A DNA stretch of 22,349 nt from NCBI GenBank assembly GCA_905397405.1, contig CAJPVJ010000605.1, positions 1 to 22,349 on the forward strand. The letters are read 5' to 3'. The stretch is from Oppiella nova (lineage: Eukaryota > Arthropoda > Arachnida > Sarcoptiformes > Oppiidae). Positions 1-11,286 of this stretch are shown here, piece after piece. Below the pieces are notes generated by a model. The model was not told where the DNA came from and made no database searches. It was given only the letters and a program-made list of their open reading frames with translations. Position 1 is the first letter of the stretch; every line of letters begins with the position of its first letter. A program made the position numbers and the translations under genes.

Positions 1-1664
1 AGATGTGATTTACAGAATTACTATAAAGTAATCAAATACTGAAATGAAAGTTTGATTCAACAAATAAATTAATTTTATTCATTATTTTATCAACAAGTGG
101 TTCACAAAAAATTAAACATTTAATTAATATTTAAAATTCTGTTAAACAATTTTGTAGTAAAATATTAAATTCTAAACATTTCACAACCGATTATCACAAA
201 ATGAATTATCACAAATATATCTATAATTAATATATTTACAGTATTATCACTAATAACGGGTCCAATAAAGTCGTGTAAAACAACTCTTTTTATCAGTTGC
301 TAACCCTTTGATGGTTTTGTGGCTTCAAACACATCACCATTAGTGTAATGATGCAAATGATGGGTCGACTCTCATCGGTATAACATCTCTATCGACTTCA
401 TCCTTCAAAACCTCTTTAGTCAGCGTTTGGATCGGCGTTTGAATACCATATGAAGAGCTAAAACATTAGTGAGAAAAGTGAGACACAAATGAGAGACAAG
501 TATTAATTGAGAGGAAGCGCATGACAGCGCCTGAACACCCAATTACCACAAACTCAATGACTATTAAATACGGCACAGATTTTAGTGGCAGACATGACTG
601 GTAGACATGCCATACAATAGGTTCAAGAATAGCACATGTAGTCAAAGGATTATTCAAATAATGTGATACATAATGAGTTTATTGTGTTTCGTAATTGTAT
701 GCAAACTATACAATGCGGTAAAAGCAGGAATACATGCGATAACTAAGCAATTGATACGATTTTTGTCTGAAATTCAATATAAAAGTAAAAGTACCGGTAA
801 TTGCATCGATAGCCCACAACTCCTCCTATCGTTTCTAGCATTTCATACGACTTTATGATTAGGTCTATCGAAAGCACGTCATCATCGTACCCATTGTCGA
901 TCACAGACAGTGATAGTGAAGATTATCATCAATTTATAACTAATTAAATCTAAAGTATATGCCAAACGTCGCGTCAGTTGACACCAGTAACAGCTATATT
1001 TGAAACGAGAAATCAAGACTTGATTAATTCCGTAAATAAGTTACTCATTAGACAAATTTAGTAATAATGGACATCACTTTTGGGACTCAACAAAAAACAA
1101 AACTAAAGGATATTATGAAATGAAAGTTTCAATAAACGAAATATAATTAATGGAAACAAATCAAACGGAATGGAGAGGAATGACCAGCTAATGACTTAAC
1201 TCAACTCAAATACAAATCAATTATTATTATTATTGTTAATAAAAAATTTAAATGCAATGTATTTATCAAAAAATAATAACAGCAAACTTTTATTTTCAAA
1301 AATATGATCGGTTCATTAGTTTCCAAACGTAAGCCAAATATAACACACAATCAATGCATTCGTGAGATTGTTGTAAAATTATAGTAAATACTAGTATTAA
1401 AAGGCATTTCACATTTTATAATGATTATTAATTTAAACAATTAAAAACGATTAGTTAATACAAATGCATGCCTTATAATGAATATTTGGTATGATACTTG
1501 GTAATATATATATATATAAATAAAATGCTTTATTCGATAGTGACTTACGGATTACACACAATAATAATAATTATAGTAATAGCAACAATAATAATGAATT
1601 ACATTATGAACATGGTAATTTTGTTTTAGTAAATTGAATTGCGAATTAAGTCATTAGCCGGTGA
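1..1664. other. AT-rich non-coding stretch left of miR-125
   Basis: I see no gene here. Two short open frames of about 60 codons (minus 466-657, plus 673-858) show no recognisable domain and no splice context. There are simple AT runs, for example a (TA)n run near 1506-1518. If the let-7 complex is transcribed leftward as one unit, the downstream part of the primary transcript would lie here. Several minus-strand AATAAA words are available, but the AT content makes them uninformative. Confidence 0.6.
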
Positions 1665-1758
1665 TAGCCGTTAAACTCATCGCCCGAGATCTAAACTTGT
1701 TGATGATCATCAAACACATAAACCAACAAGTTTGAGTCTCAGGGACAGGTTATGGGCT
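1665..1758 (-). ncRNA. miR-125 (lin-4 family) precursor hairpin, divergent mature sequence
   Basis: This is the precursor of miR-125, the lin-4-family microRNA that works with let-7 in developmental timing. The mature 5' arm lies at minus 1745-1724 and begins UCCCUGAGAC, so the lin-4/miR-125 seed is intact. Compared with the canonical animal miR-125 as I know it, it differs at positions 11, 13, 21 and 22. The 3' arm at 1681-1702 pairs with it almost completely: seven pairs run unbroken next to the loop, then ten more with two mismatches, then three G-C pairs near the 5' end. The 3' arm carries matching changes, so the stem is maintained and this is not a decayed copy. It lies about 2.5 kb downstream of let-7 on the same strand, the expected third member of the cluster. 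Stem ends are approximate because the lower stem is bulged. The call rests on seed, fold and synteny. Confidence 0.9.
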
Positions 1759-3414
1759 GCCAGTGCCGACACTACGGCCTACAGAGCACTCATGAGCCAA
1801 TACACACACAATCTGTATGACACACTACTGTCCATCACTTAGACTGCCGGCACACCATCTGAATCTGAATCAATACAATGCCAAACACGACACACACACA
1901 TCGCACCGACAAAAATCATGACAATCACTAGAGACACCGCATTCACACCAATCAATCAGTTTTATATATAGTTTTTATATGTATGGAGGGCTTAGTGTTC
2001 AATATCTTTTGAATATTCATCTCATTATTATATAGAAAATCATTTACAAAGTGTAGAAAATGTCAATTTTTCTAAACATTAACATTATAAAAACTAGACA
2101 AAAATATTTATGATTTAAATGATTTGTTTAATTTTTGTCTGTCTAAATTCATTTCAATTAATTACACTTAAGTTTTAAAAAAGCAAACACAGAGTTTCAT
2201 TTCACTCGTTCATCACATGTTTGAATGATAGCCAAAAATAATTGTAATAATGAGTTTATATTATATTATATAATTTATATACAAATCATTTTTAATAATG
2301 ATATATAATTAAATTATAAACAGCGTATCATATATAGTAATTGTTTCAAACAATCGGTGTCTCCCTCCTAATGACTATATAAGCGATTCGGTTATTAATT
2401 GTAATTTTCTGATTGAATATTTCACTAATAGATAGGCGTTTGAATAAGTGATTATAGATAAGTCCTCTTATAAACCACCCCTACTTTAATTCATAATACA
2501 AATACAAATTGGGATATTAATACATACATATTACTATGATAAACATTTGTTGTATAATTGATTCAATTAATCACTCTAGGATTCAAATAATGTTATTATT
2601 AAACAAAACTATTAGCAACGACAATAACAAAACACAAAATTATATTTGGTTTGGATATTAATGATCAGAAATGGTAGACAAAACTTTTTCTTCCGATATA
2701 ATGATAATCACAAGACATGGAGTATAGACACAAAAAAGTTTTTAACGCACAATGAAAAAATACAATCAAATTATTTGAATAATAAATTCAAATTTTGATG
2801 TTTCATAAGACACACACAAATACGGACACAGTTTTTTAGTGATCCAAATGGACAGTTAACTCTACGATAAAAACAACTGAACAAATAATTAATGATAAAA
2901 ATAATAAAACTTTTAGAGAGACGGGAGGAGAGGGAGAGAGAGAGAGAGGATGAGACGTCGCTATCAAATGTGGTTTTAATAGTAATGATCGATGGATTGT
3001 ATCGAGAGATGAGAATAAGCTATGTATTAAACAGTGGAGAAAAAACTGTATGGATTATCGCGAATGCATTTATTGAACAATTTTTTCATATCAAACTTAT
3101 AAGTTATAACACATATGATAGGAACGGGAGAGCAATAGGTAGGGCCAGAGAGTGAGAGACACAGAAAGGGAACGGGAAGAAAAGAAACGGATTGAAAGGC
3201 AGTCGACTATACGTTATATATAATCGTGATATAAAATTGGGGGACATCTGGGAGGGGGAGGCGATCGTCACAATGGGCTGAATGGGAGAGGTTTGACAAT
3301 ATGTATGCAAAAGAGTGGTTCAGTTCTTCAGCACTCATACGAACAGCTGATGGAAAAAAGTGAAGGGAAGAAGGGATTCAAAGATTAGAAAAGCAAACAA
3401 TTACTCCGTAAGGG

Positions 3415-3416
<2 letters not shown>

Positions 3417-3455
<39 letters not shown>
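3417..3455. repeat. (CT)n microsatellite
   Basis: This is an uninterrupted dinucleotide tract of 39 bases on the plus strand, read as (GA)n on the strand that carries the microRNAs. It lies about 240 bp from a (GA)n tract in the opposite orientation (3689-3734). Confidence 0.97.
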
Positions 3456-3456
<1 letters not shown>

Positions 3457-3688
3457 AACTGATTTTCTTGACTCTCTGACAACTAGTGAACTGATATCTC
3501 AGACATTAAAGCGATTGCAATAAGAAATGTGTTCAACATTTTGGAGGGAAATGAGTATTAGCCGCGAGTTTCACGACTTTCACTGCAGACACACTGAGAA
3601 CTCAATAGACTTTTTATATTTAAAAAGGTTAGTCTCATTAGACATCAGACCATAACCGGGAATAAGTGAAAGGGTGTCCAGAGTAAGC

Positions 3689-3700
3689 GAGTGAGTGAGT

Positions 3701-3734
<34 letters not shown>
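3689..3734. repeat. (GAGT)n followed by (GA)n microsatellite
   Basis: A short GAGT tetranucleotide run grades into about 30 bases of GA. The same GTGA-to-GA transition recurs at 13675-13715 and, inverted, at 15684-15730. Confidence 0.95.
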
Positions 3735-3737
<3 letters not shown>

Positions 3738-4189
3738 GGCTAATGGTGAATTCAAACACGCCTTAGACATGTCTCGACAATTATTGGACTAAAAAGCCTA
3801 CAATTGCAGTAAAATTGCAATAAAAACACAAAACACTTCAATTATTTTCTCACAATTGAAACCGAGAATAACATAATTATAACACGAAATGACAGAAATC
3901 GCGTACACAATACAAGTGTAATATAAATATAATTAATTAAAATACGGTACAGATAATTTTAAGTGACTATTATATAGTATGTGATAATACTTAAATATAG
4001 TACATTATAACTTAATTAAAAATAATTATACAATATAAAAGCTTATAATTAATATACTTAGAATACAATTGAACAATATGTAAATAATAATTATAACAAA
4101 ACATATTTCATAAACTAAAACATAAAATTGAAAATTTGAATGACAATTGTGTGCTGAGAGGTGATGGGTTGAGCACAGGGATGCTGTGC

Positions 4190-4280
4190 CCGCACAGACA
4201 GGGAAAGCTAGCAAGTTGTACAGTTCACCTGATGTAGTACTCAACAACTATACAACCTACTACCTCAACATGTCTGCCAT
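4190..4280 (-). ncRNA. let-7 microRNA precursor hairpin
   Basis: This is let-7, the heterochronic microRNA that represses immature-stage programmes at late developmental transitions. The mature 5' arm is at minus 4267-4246; all 22 bases agree with the canonical animal let-7 (begins UGAGGUAGUAGG). The 3' arm at about 4223-4202 pairs with nearly every position from G2 to G20, leaving one bulged A, the usual position for a let-7 bulge. The lower stem continues with GCAGACA (4277-4271) opposite UGUCUGU, giving a well-formed Drosha substrate. The terminal loop is about 20 nt. It lies between miR-100 (upstream on the minus strand) and miR-125 (downstream), the ancestral order of the let-7 complex. 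The left boundary of the 675-bp tandem duplication falls at the base of this stem (4275), so the hairpin itself stays single-copy and intact. Confidence 0.97.
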
Positions 4281-4948
4281 CAAAAGTACCAGAACCAATT
4301 ACTCGTATGTGTGCGTGAATTACAACCACTGCTGATTATTCATATAACAAATATTTGCGTTTTAATTATGTGTTTGTGTGTAAAAATATTTAACATATTA
4401 TGCTTACAAAAAAAATTATGTATTGTGTTCAGTTATAAGTTATAAAATAATAAATGTGTGCGAGAATTTAAAATAAATTTAAAAAACAAAAGTTTTGGTT
4501 TTAATGAAACAAAATTATAATAACTTATATCTTAATGTAAAATAACAATTAAACAAAATTAAAAACAGATAAATCTATTAATAAGACACTACAAGTGTTT
4601 GAACCGTCTATTCCCATCACACAAAAATCAATCAATTCATGCATTGAGTCAATCGATTAAATCAATTAAAAATTTAATCTCATTTCGTAAATGAAGATCG
4701 AGTTGAGGAGACATAAGTGAGTGGACAGGTAGGCGTACAGTAGAGTAGAGAAAGACGATAGATGAGTTTTGGCCATTAAATAGTAGTACACAACCAATAA
4801 ATTTATGGAAGTAATAAAAATATATATATAAAGTATATATAATAATAAATAAATCATAAACGACTGCAAAGAAGTGATATATAACTGCTTAGACCCATAG
4901 CGGCGAACCTGTGGTTTGCAAACACAACACAAGTTCGGATCTACGGGT
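4275..4948. repeat. Tandem duplication unit A (carries extra miR-100)
   Basis: This is the left copy of a direct tandem duplication of about 675 bp; the right copy is 4950-5626. I count five substitutions and two short indels (5 bp and 2 bp) between them, so identity is about 99% and the event is recent. The unit runs from the base of the let-7 stem to position 2 of mature miR-100. The junction reads CTACGGGT, then a single extra A (4949), then TGCCATC. Confidence 0.96.
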
Positions 4949-4960
4949 ATGCCATCAAAA
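4885..4960 (-). ncRNA. miR-100 duplicate copy with altered 5' end and lower stem
   Basis: This is a second miR-100 hairpin, created by the tandem duplication. Its mature-like arm is at minus 4949-4928 and equals miR-100 at positions 2-22, including the whole seed ACCCGUA. Position 1 is U instead of A because the duplication junction falls there. The 3' arm (about 4891-4912) and loop are unchanged from the intact copy, so the upper stem still forms. The 5' lower stem is new: it comes from the sequence flanking let-7 and pairs only with bulges, where the parent copy has a good stem. Drosha processing could therefore be reduced, shifted or lost. If processed, it would give a miR-100 with 5' U and the same target seed. 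I cannot tell from sequence whether it is expressed; it may be a dying copy. Confidence 0.75.
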
Positions 4961-5626
4961 GTACCAGAACCAATTACTCGTATGTGTGCGTGAATTACAA
5001 CCACTGCTGATTATTCATATAACAAATATTTGCGTTTTAATTATGTGTTTGTGTGTAAAAATATTTAACATATTATATTATGCTTACAAAAAAAATTATG
5101 TATTGTGTTCAGTTATAAGTTATAAAATAATAAATGTGTGCGAGAATTTAAAATAAATTTAAAAAACAAAAGTTTTGGTTTTAATGAAATAAAATTATAA
5201 TAACTTATATTTTAATGTAAAATAACAATTAAACAAAATTAAAAACAGATAAATCTATTAATAAGACACTAAAAGTGTTTGAACCGTCTATTCCCATCAC
5301 ACAAAAATCAATCAATTCATGCATTGAGTCAATCGATTAAATCAATTAAATATTTAATCTCATTTCGTAAATGAAGATCGAGTTGAGGAGGCATAAGTGA
5401 GTGGACAGGTAGGCGTACAGTAGAGTAGAGAAAGACGATAGATGAGTTTTGGCCATTAAATAGTAGTACACAACCAATAAATTTATGGAAGTAATAAAAA
5501 TATATATAAAGTATATATAATAATAAATAAATCATAAACGACTGCAAAGAAGTGATATATAACTGCTTAGACCCATAGCGGCGAACCTGTGGTTTGCAAA
5601 CACAACACAAGTTCGGATCTACGGGT
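4950..5626. repeat. Tandem duplication unit B
   Basis: This is the right copy of the 675-bp tandem duplication. Its right end is followed by the native miR-100 5' flank (TTAGGCAG), so the miR-100 here keeps its ancestral context. Its left end lacks let-7 and retains only the TGCC from the base of that stem. Long frames in both units (minus 4666-5004 and 5329-5772) share a peptide that is simply the miR-100 hairpin read as protein. Confidence 0.96.
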
Positions 5627-5634
5627 TTAGGCAG
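5563..5634 (-). ncRNA. miR-100 precursor hairpin (intact copy)
   Basis: This is miR-100, first member of the let-7 complex and a relative of miR-10 and miR-99. The mature 5' arm is at minus 5627-5606; all 22 bases agree with the canonical miR-100 (begins AACCCGUAGAUCC). The star arm is at about 5590-5569. Pairing is nearly continuous: a base of CUGC with GCAG, then the arm with single mismatches, a three-base internal loop at AUC, and ten uninterrupted pairs up to a short loop. It lies about 1.3 kb upstream of let-7 on the same strand; without the tandem duplication the distance would be about 0.67 kb. The complete lower stem marks this as the parental, presumably functional copy. Confidence 0.95.
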
Positions 5635-6739
5635 TTGGCCGACACCGACACCCCATAGTAGGACAGACCACCAGATGGTAAAGTAGTAGTTGGAAGAGAC
5701 CAGGAAGTAGGTATAGCTGGACACAGACACACGGGCTCGATAAGGCATTCCCCCGATCCATGTTTGTGCCAAATTAGACTAATAGATCACTACAGTTGAA
5801 GATTGTATTACTTAGACATTGAGATACGTGTCATACAATACGATACGGGAAATACATTGAATAGCATTGTTCATCACCACAACACATGACAACCACCAAC
5901 ACCTTCACCGGTATATTTTAAAGACAACCACATTAGATGACAATTTCACATAACATTAATGCATAACAAAGTTTTCAGAGACTTTAGGGCAACACTGAAT
6001 GGCAAGTGTTTAGTAAAGCGGGGAAAATATACAATTAATTATAATTAGATTAATTACTAATTATGTAATATATAAGTTATGTCTCATCCCCACAACACGT
6101 GTTATAATAATTTTATCCAAATATACTAACTTAATATAATTTAATTATACAGTATAGCAATTAGGTTAAATATATTTAAAAATTGTTAAAATATTTAAAA
6201 ATTCCGATATAGTGAACAAATGTACTCAATAGTGAATAGGTATCCACAGTATATGGCGATACAAATTACCAGCGATGGCAACACATGTACAGTGGCTAAA
6301 TGGAGATAATGCATGTAGGTGATTCATTCTCACAATGCCTGTACATTATATAATATTACATAATATACTAGTACCATTCACTATTTCTATAATTTGTTCA
6401 TTATAGGGAGTGATACAGTATATAATACATAATACAAAACAATATACAATTTAAATAATTATATAATTAAAATCAATAAATAAATAATACATACGATTGG
6501 TTTATAAATTGAATTGTGTTTGATTTGGTTGTCATCTAATGGTATGAATTATATAATAGTCAAGACATGTGACACCACATGAGGCACCAAACTATCACAC
6601 ATTTTGTTACTTTATGTTCAAAAAACAAAAAAAAGTTTTGTAACGTTTTGAATATCACATGAAACCATGATTTTTTGTGCTAAGAATTTCACCATTAATT
6701 CAGTCCCTAATACACAGAATATTTACGAAAAGCATTGAA
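5635..6739. other. Non-coding stretch upstream of miR-100
   Basis: The first 140 bp (to about 5775) are relatively GC-rich and adjoin the intact miR-100 hairpin, so they are probably part of the primary transcript. The rest is AT-rich with no recognisable gene. Confidence 0.5.
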
Positions 6740-7328
6740 TGCTTGCAAACATGAAATCGAGGCCTAAATTCACACACAAAACTCAAACACATATATGAAA
6801 TGACAGATAAATCACGATTACGAATATATCCAGACCAATTCAAATAAATGGCAAACATTTTCCTCATGCTCACTCTTTCATACCGTATTTCTCACTCTAA
6901 AGGGACAGGCAGTTCAGTATCAGTTTGCATTTAATTACAAAAATTAAAATTTTGTACCAACTTTGGGGTACATAGTTATCTCACTCTTTAAGTCACACAC
7001 AATCTTATAATCCATTTGCGTTGACACCGTGTATAGTGAAACAGTTAGTAAAATACAAGTAAAATGTCTGCAAAACTGATTGAATGAATGCGAGAGAGAG
7101 AGTGTGAGGAGAGAGAAAAAAGTCGAGATATAAATTCAACGCTAGTTTGCGTTCACTATATAACTTATATACGACAGTTGTATAACATTATACAACACTT
7201 TTTTGAAACACATTTTCAAAAAATCACATTTTAAATTCATTTATTGCCAATAATTATGAATACAATTCAAAAGTGTGTGCAAAATAATAGGCCGAAAAAA
7301 CAAACGCCAAGTTTCTATGGCACGTATA
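6740..7328. repeat. Second tandem duplication, unit 1
   Basis: This is the first copy of a direct duplication of about 590 bp, starting TGCTTGCAAACATG and ending at CACGTATA. It ends with GA-rich sequence and a TATAAATTCAACGCTAG block. Compared with unit 2 I see about ten substitutions and several indels. It contains no recognisable gene. Confidence 0.95.
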
Positions 7329-7927
7329 TGCTTGCAAACATGAAATCGAGGCCTAAATTCACACACAAAACTCAAACACATATATGAAATGACAGATAAA
7401 TCACGATTACGAATATATCCAGACCAATTCAAATAAATGGCAAACATTTTCCTCACACTCACTCTTTCATACCGTATATCTCACTCCAAAGGGACAGGCA
7501 GTTCAGTGTCAGAGACTAGCGGTTCGTTTGCATTTAATTATGAAAATTAAAATTTTGTACCAACTTTGGGATACATAGTTATCTCACTTTTTAAGTCACA
7601 CACAATCTTATAATCCATTTGCGTCGACACCGTGTATAGTGAAACAGTTAGTAAAATACAAGTAAAATGTGATTAAAATGTCTGCAAAACTGATTGAATG
7701 AATGCGAGAGAGAGTGTGAGGAGAGAGAAAAAAGTCGAGATATAAATTCAACGCTAGTTTGCGTTCACTATATAACTTATATACGACAGTTGTATAACAT
7801 TTTGAAACACATTTTCAAAAAATCACATTTTAAATTCATTTATTGCCAATAATTATGAATACAATTCAAAAGTGTGTGCAAAATAATAGGCCGAAAAAAC
7901 AAACGCCAAGTTTCTATGGCACGTATA
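7329..7927. repeat. Second tandem duplication, unit 2
   Basis: This copy directly follows unit 1. It has extra segments of about 14 bp (near 7512-7525) and 11 bp (near 7669-7679) and lacks about 13 bp near 7800. The junction has ATGC microhomology with the sequence after unit 2, as expected for slippage or unequal exchange. Similar short frames in both copies (minus 7241-7462 and 7840-8118) only reflect the duplication. Confidence 0.95.
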
Positions 7928-9269
7928 TATGCATTGGCAATATATGCATGTATACAGTGAAAAAGTGTGCTAGAGTGTATGTATGTATGTAATGGCAATT
8001 TGTGCCATAAATATACGCCAGCGTACGGTCTGCACAGCCAATAGTGTTTGCCAGAGTGGGTGCGACTCATCGCCAATGGGAGGGACAGCCTCTCACCCAA
8101 CTGTATGGCAGAGCCCAACGCTGCCGGACCACCGCATCCCCCAATCCATCACTACATCCCGGCTCACAACTGTATGTACACCAGACACACACATAATATA
8201 TGAGTGCACACCATTAACATGCCTGACCACTCGCACCACTGGCTCTCTCTCACACACATAGCTAGCCATACCCTTCCCCCATACCCGCCACCACCACCTA
8301 ACCCCTTAGCCATACCTCCCATATACTGTATATTGAAATTAATTTATGTTACACTTAATTTAAAGTTTGAAATTTCGCTGTAAAAACACTTAATTTGTGT
8401 AAATGAGTGGTGAATTTTAGGCCAAATATTTACACGAATATGAATTTGTATGAATGTCTCGACTTTATCGTCAGTGTCTGTATGGAGAGCGCAGACTGTG
8501 AGCTATATATATACCGGTATTCATATATAAAACATTTGCTGTATATATGAGAGTCTATCTCTATAATAGTGTTGTATAAGTTTCGTATTTCAAGTTCAAG
8601 TTCATTAACAATAAGCCAGAATCTATGATACATGCTATGTGTTAGCGCATACATACATATATTGTCGCGATGTCATTGATTTTCTCACAATTTTCTCGCA
8701 ATTAATGTGATTTTTATATGAGAGACAAGTTTAGAGGATTTTTGTGAGAATATAATCAGAATTTCTGTTTAAAGAATTAAATATTCTTTTGTGTATTGTT
8801 TGGAGTCTGTGTTCGTATGCATACAACAGACGGTGTGTCTGAGAGTGTGAGTGTGTCTGGGGATCGGGAATGGTATGGTATATGGAGTAGACTACCAGTG
8901 CTGTCCTCCACAGTCAGTAGGCTTACATAACCCATCGATTATCACACATACACAGGTGATCCGGATATTTAAGCCACGAATTCAAATTTTATTGCACACA
9001 ATACTCTAAGGAATTCAAGTTTTCAACACAATTGTTTCAATGAATATATTCATGAAAACAATTAAAGTTGTTATGAGTTACAAAATGAATAGCAAATCAG
9101 TTTCTGGAGTCGAGAATATTATAAACACAAAGAGTTTATATAAATAAAATTGATACAAGTTAATAGCTTTAAATGTCGATTTAATCTATAAGTTATAAAT
9201 ATTTATTAGATTTAATATAATTCAATTAATTCATACAAAAAATTCAATTGAAAACTTAATCGTTTAAAA

Positions 9270-9272
<3 letters not shown>

Positions 9273-9305
<33 letters not shown>
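9273..9305. repeat. (CT)n microsatellite
   Basis: A pure 33-base dinucleotide tract. A second CT tract follows at 9959-9981. Confidence 0.97.
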
Positions 9306-9308
<3 letters not shown>

Positions 9309-9958
9309 ATAATTAAAGATTAGATAAAAGTTTGTTTTATTTAATGAGAATTTAGTTTCAAATCCAAATGAATGTTGTTTTATGTCTCAACCGTTTTTCA
9401 ATGGCAATTGTATTATGCAATAAAGTGGTGGAAGTGGTTGGAAAGGGGTTAGCCTTTTGACAAAGAGTTCAGTTATTTTAGGCATTTGAGAGGAACGCCA
9501 TAAAAAAGCATTTCACATATCATCTGGTGTTTCACATCTAGCATTCAATGTGTAATAAAAGGGTTATTTTTGTTGGCTTGAATGCCCTGAGCCAAACGGC
9601 ACAGACACTAGCGATTCTGATAGCAACAAAAGTTTTCTAAAAAACACTAAAACCTACGAAATCATTAATAAAAGTCTTTTTTATTTGCCCATGATATAAT
9701 ATATTATGTTGTAATTAATTAATGGTTTGATTAATAACTGTTAATAAAAGCAAAACACGAGTTTAACGGTAGTGCCGGTCGTTCGCCATATTATGAGTGA
9801 CAAAAGTGACACAAAATATGGATTTCCTTTTGAAACACTCTGTTATATTCCGCAGCAAAGAGTTGATACATAAAAAAGTTTTTTGTAAAAACAAGAAATT
9901 ATTGGCTCTGAAGTCAAAGGATCCGTATATTGTCTGATATTTATGTTTATTTTACATT

Positions 9959-9981
9959 CTCTCTCTCTCTCTCTCTCTCTC
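9959..9981. repeat. (CT)n microsatellite
   Basis: A pure 23-base CT tract. GTCTAGAC (10034) and GCACTGGTA (10056) follow within 100 bp. Confidence 0.96.
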
Positions 9982-10098
9982 CTCCCGAGAAAAGTTCATT
10001 CGAGTCTAACCTAAAAAATCAAAAGTCAGAGCAGTCTAGACATGACTGAGTGCGAGCACTGGTATGCCTTTAGGGGGCAATGGCTTAAGAGGAGTTAA

Positions 10099-10354
10099 GA
10101 GACGGAATCGATAAAAAACTGATTGCAATAAAGTTTTATTAGTAAATAATTTACAATTTACTATACTGTATAAGTGCACCGGGAGTCTGCATAGTGGAAG
10201 TCCATCTTAAAAACCTGCCCTAAAAAGAGACGGAATCGATAAAAAACTGATTGCAATAAAGTTTTATTAGTAAATAATTTACAATTTACTATACTGTATA
10301 AGTGCACCGGGAGTCTGCATAGTGGAAGTCCATCTTAAAAACCTGCCCTAAAAA
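10099..10354. repeat. Perfect 128-bp tandem duplication (two units)
   Basis: Units 10099-10226 and 10227-10354 appear identical base for base. Each contains an AATAAAG word, a short imperfect inverted repeat around AGTAAATAATTTAC, and GCACCGGGAG. There is no open frame of note. Complete identity suggests a very recent event or an assembly artefact. Confidence 0.95.
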
Positions 10355-11030
10355 GAGTCTTAAGGCATACCTAATGAATATCAGTCCTTTACAGCTAATA
10401 TGACTGAGTGTGGATCACCACCACCTGCTCTGCCAATGATTAGCGCCCACCCATTCACTACCATTTGTCCACTACATGTCCCTCACATTTGCAGTCCTTT
10501 AAAGAATTGTCAACAAACGGACTCCACGTTAAGTAGCCATTCATTGAATAGCCCTTAAGGGGCCCAATGGCACAGTAGCTAAGAAAATGTGTGGTCATGG
10601 AGGCCAGAGGGACAGCCTTTCAGTAATCTATTATATTCATGAATAGCTAATATAATGGAGGTTTTTAATAGGAATTGGTATATGATATATTGAAATTCAA
10701 TATAAGATTCCGTGCATTCGTATGCATAATATTGTACAAGTTATGAATAAATTCTAAAAATACGTTTAATAACTATAATGAAATGGAAAACTATTTTGAA
10801 AACTTCAGATCAGGACTCAAATAATTTATTGGATTAATGGAAAAAGGGTTGGTAAGGGCACTGGTGGTATTGGAAAAGGGTTTGTGGGCCCTCTCGTCAG
10901 TCCATAAAGTAATGCTAGGGTTACACGACTGGTGTTAAGAGGCCTCTCAATGCATATACAATACGTACGTAACATAAAAATTATGCGTTAATCGAGAAAA
11001 TATCGAGTGAATAGGTTTTTGTTGGTAAAC

Positions 11031-11051
11031 CTCTCTCTCTCTCTCTCTCTC
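11031..11051. repeat. (CT)n microsatellite
   Basis: A 21-base CT tract, followed 93 bp later by GCACTGGTA and then by a GA tract at 11287-11312. Confidence 0.95.
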
Positions 11052-11286
11052 GCCAAAATGTTAAATAAGTTTTAGACAACTGTTTGCTTCAATAATAGTT
11101 TTTGAACGGAGAGAGTATGAGGGAAAGGGTTTAAACAGAAGCAGCACTGGTATGGCTGTGTTATGGCATATGAAAAGTGCTCAGAAAAATGAGTTCCCAC
11201 GATATGTACGGTCAGAAAGTCTTGCATTTAATACACATAATGAGAGCGCAGATGGAATTCCTGGAGAAAATACATTGAGTTGGGAA

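Larger units (their letters stand above)
1759..4189. other. Spacer between miR-125 and let-7
   Basis: No gene is recognised. The 200 bp next to miR-125 (about 1740-1930) are less AT-rich than the surroundings and could belong to the primary transcript. A purine-rich run lies at 2913-2950. The frames at plus 2892-3155 and minus 3104-3310 are partly translations of purine-rich DNA and match nothing I know. The frame at minus 4026-4247 runs into the let-7 hairpin and is not a protein gene. Confidence 0.6.
7928..10098. other. Non-coding stretch with one GC-richer block
   Basis: Positions about 7983-8320 are clearly less AT-rich than the surroundings and hold a 92-codon plus-strand frame (7983-8261). 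Its translation is rich in Thr, Ser, Pro and Cys, with no domain I recognise, and the block ends in C-rich runs. It could be an exon of a long non-coding or primary microRNA transcript, or an enhancer. I do not call it a protein gene. The remainder is AT-rich and nothing is recognised. Confidence 0.5.

Noticed and set aside
4666-5772. Two minus-strand open frames (112 and 147 codons) sharing a cysteine-containing peptide
   Set aside because: The shared peptide is the miR-100 hairpin translated, and the rest is duplicated flanking DNA. There is no domain and no coding signature.
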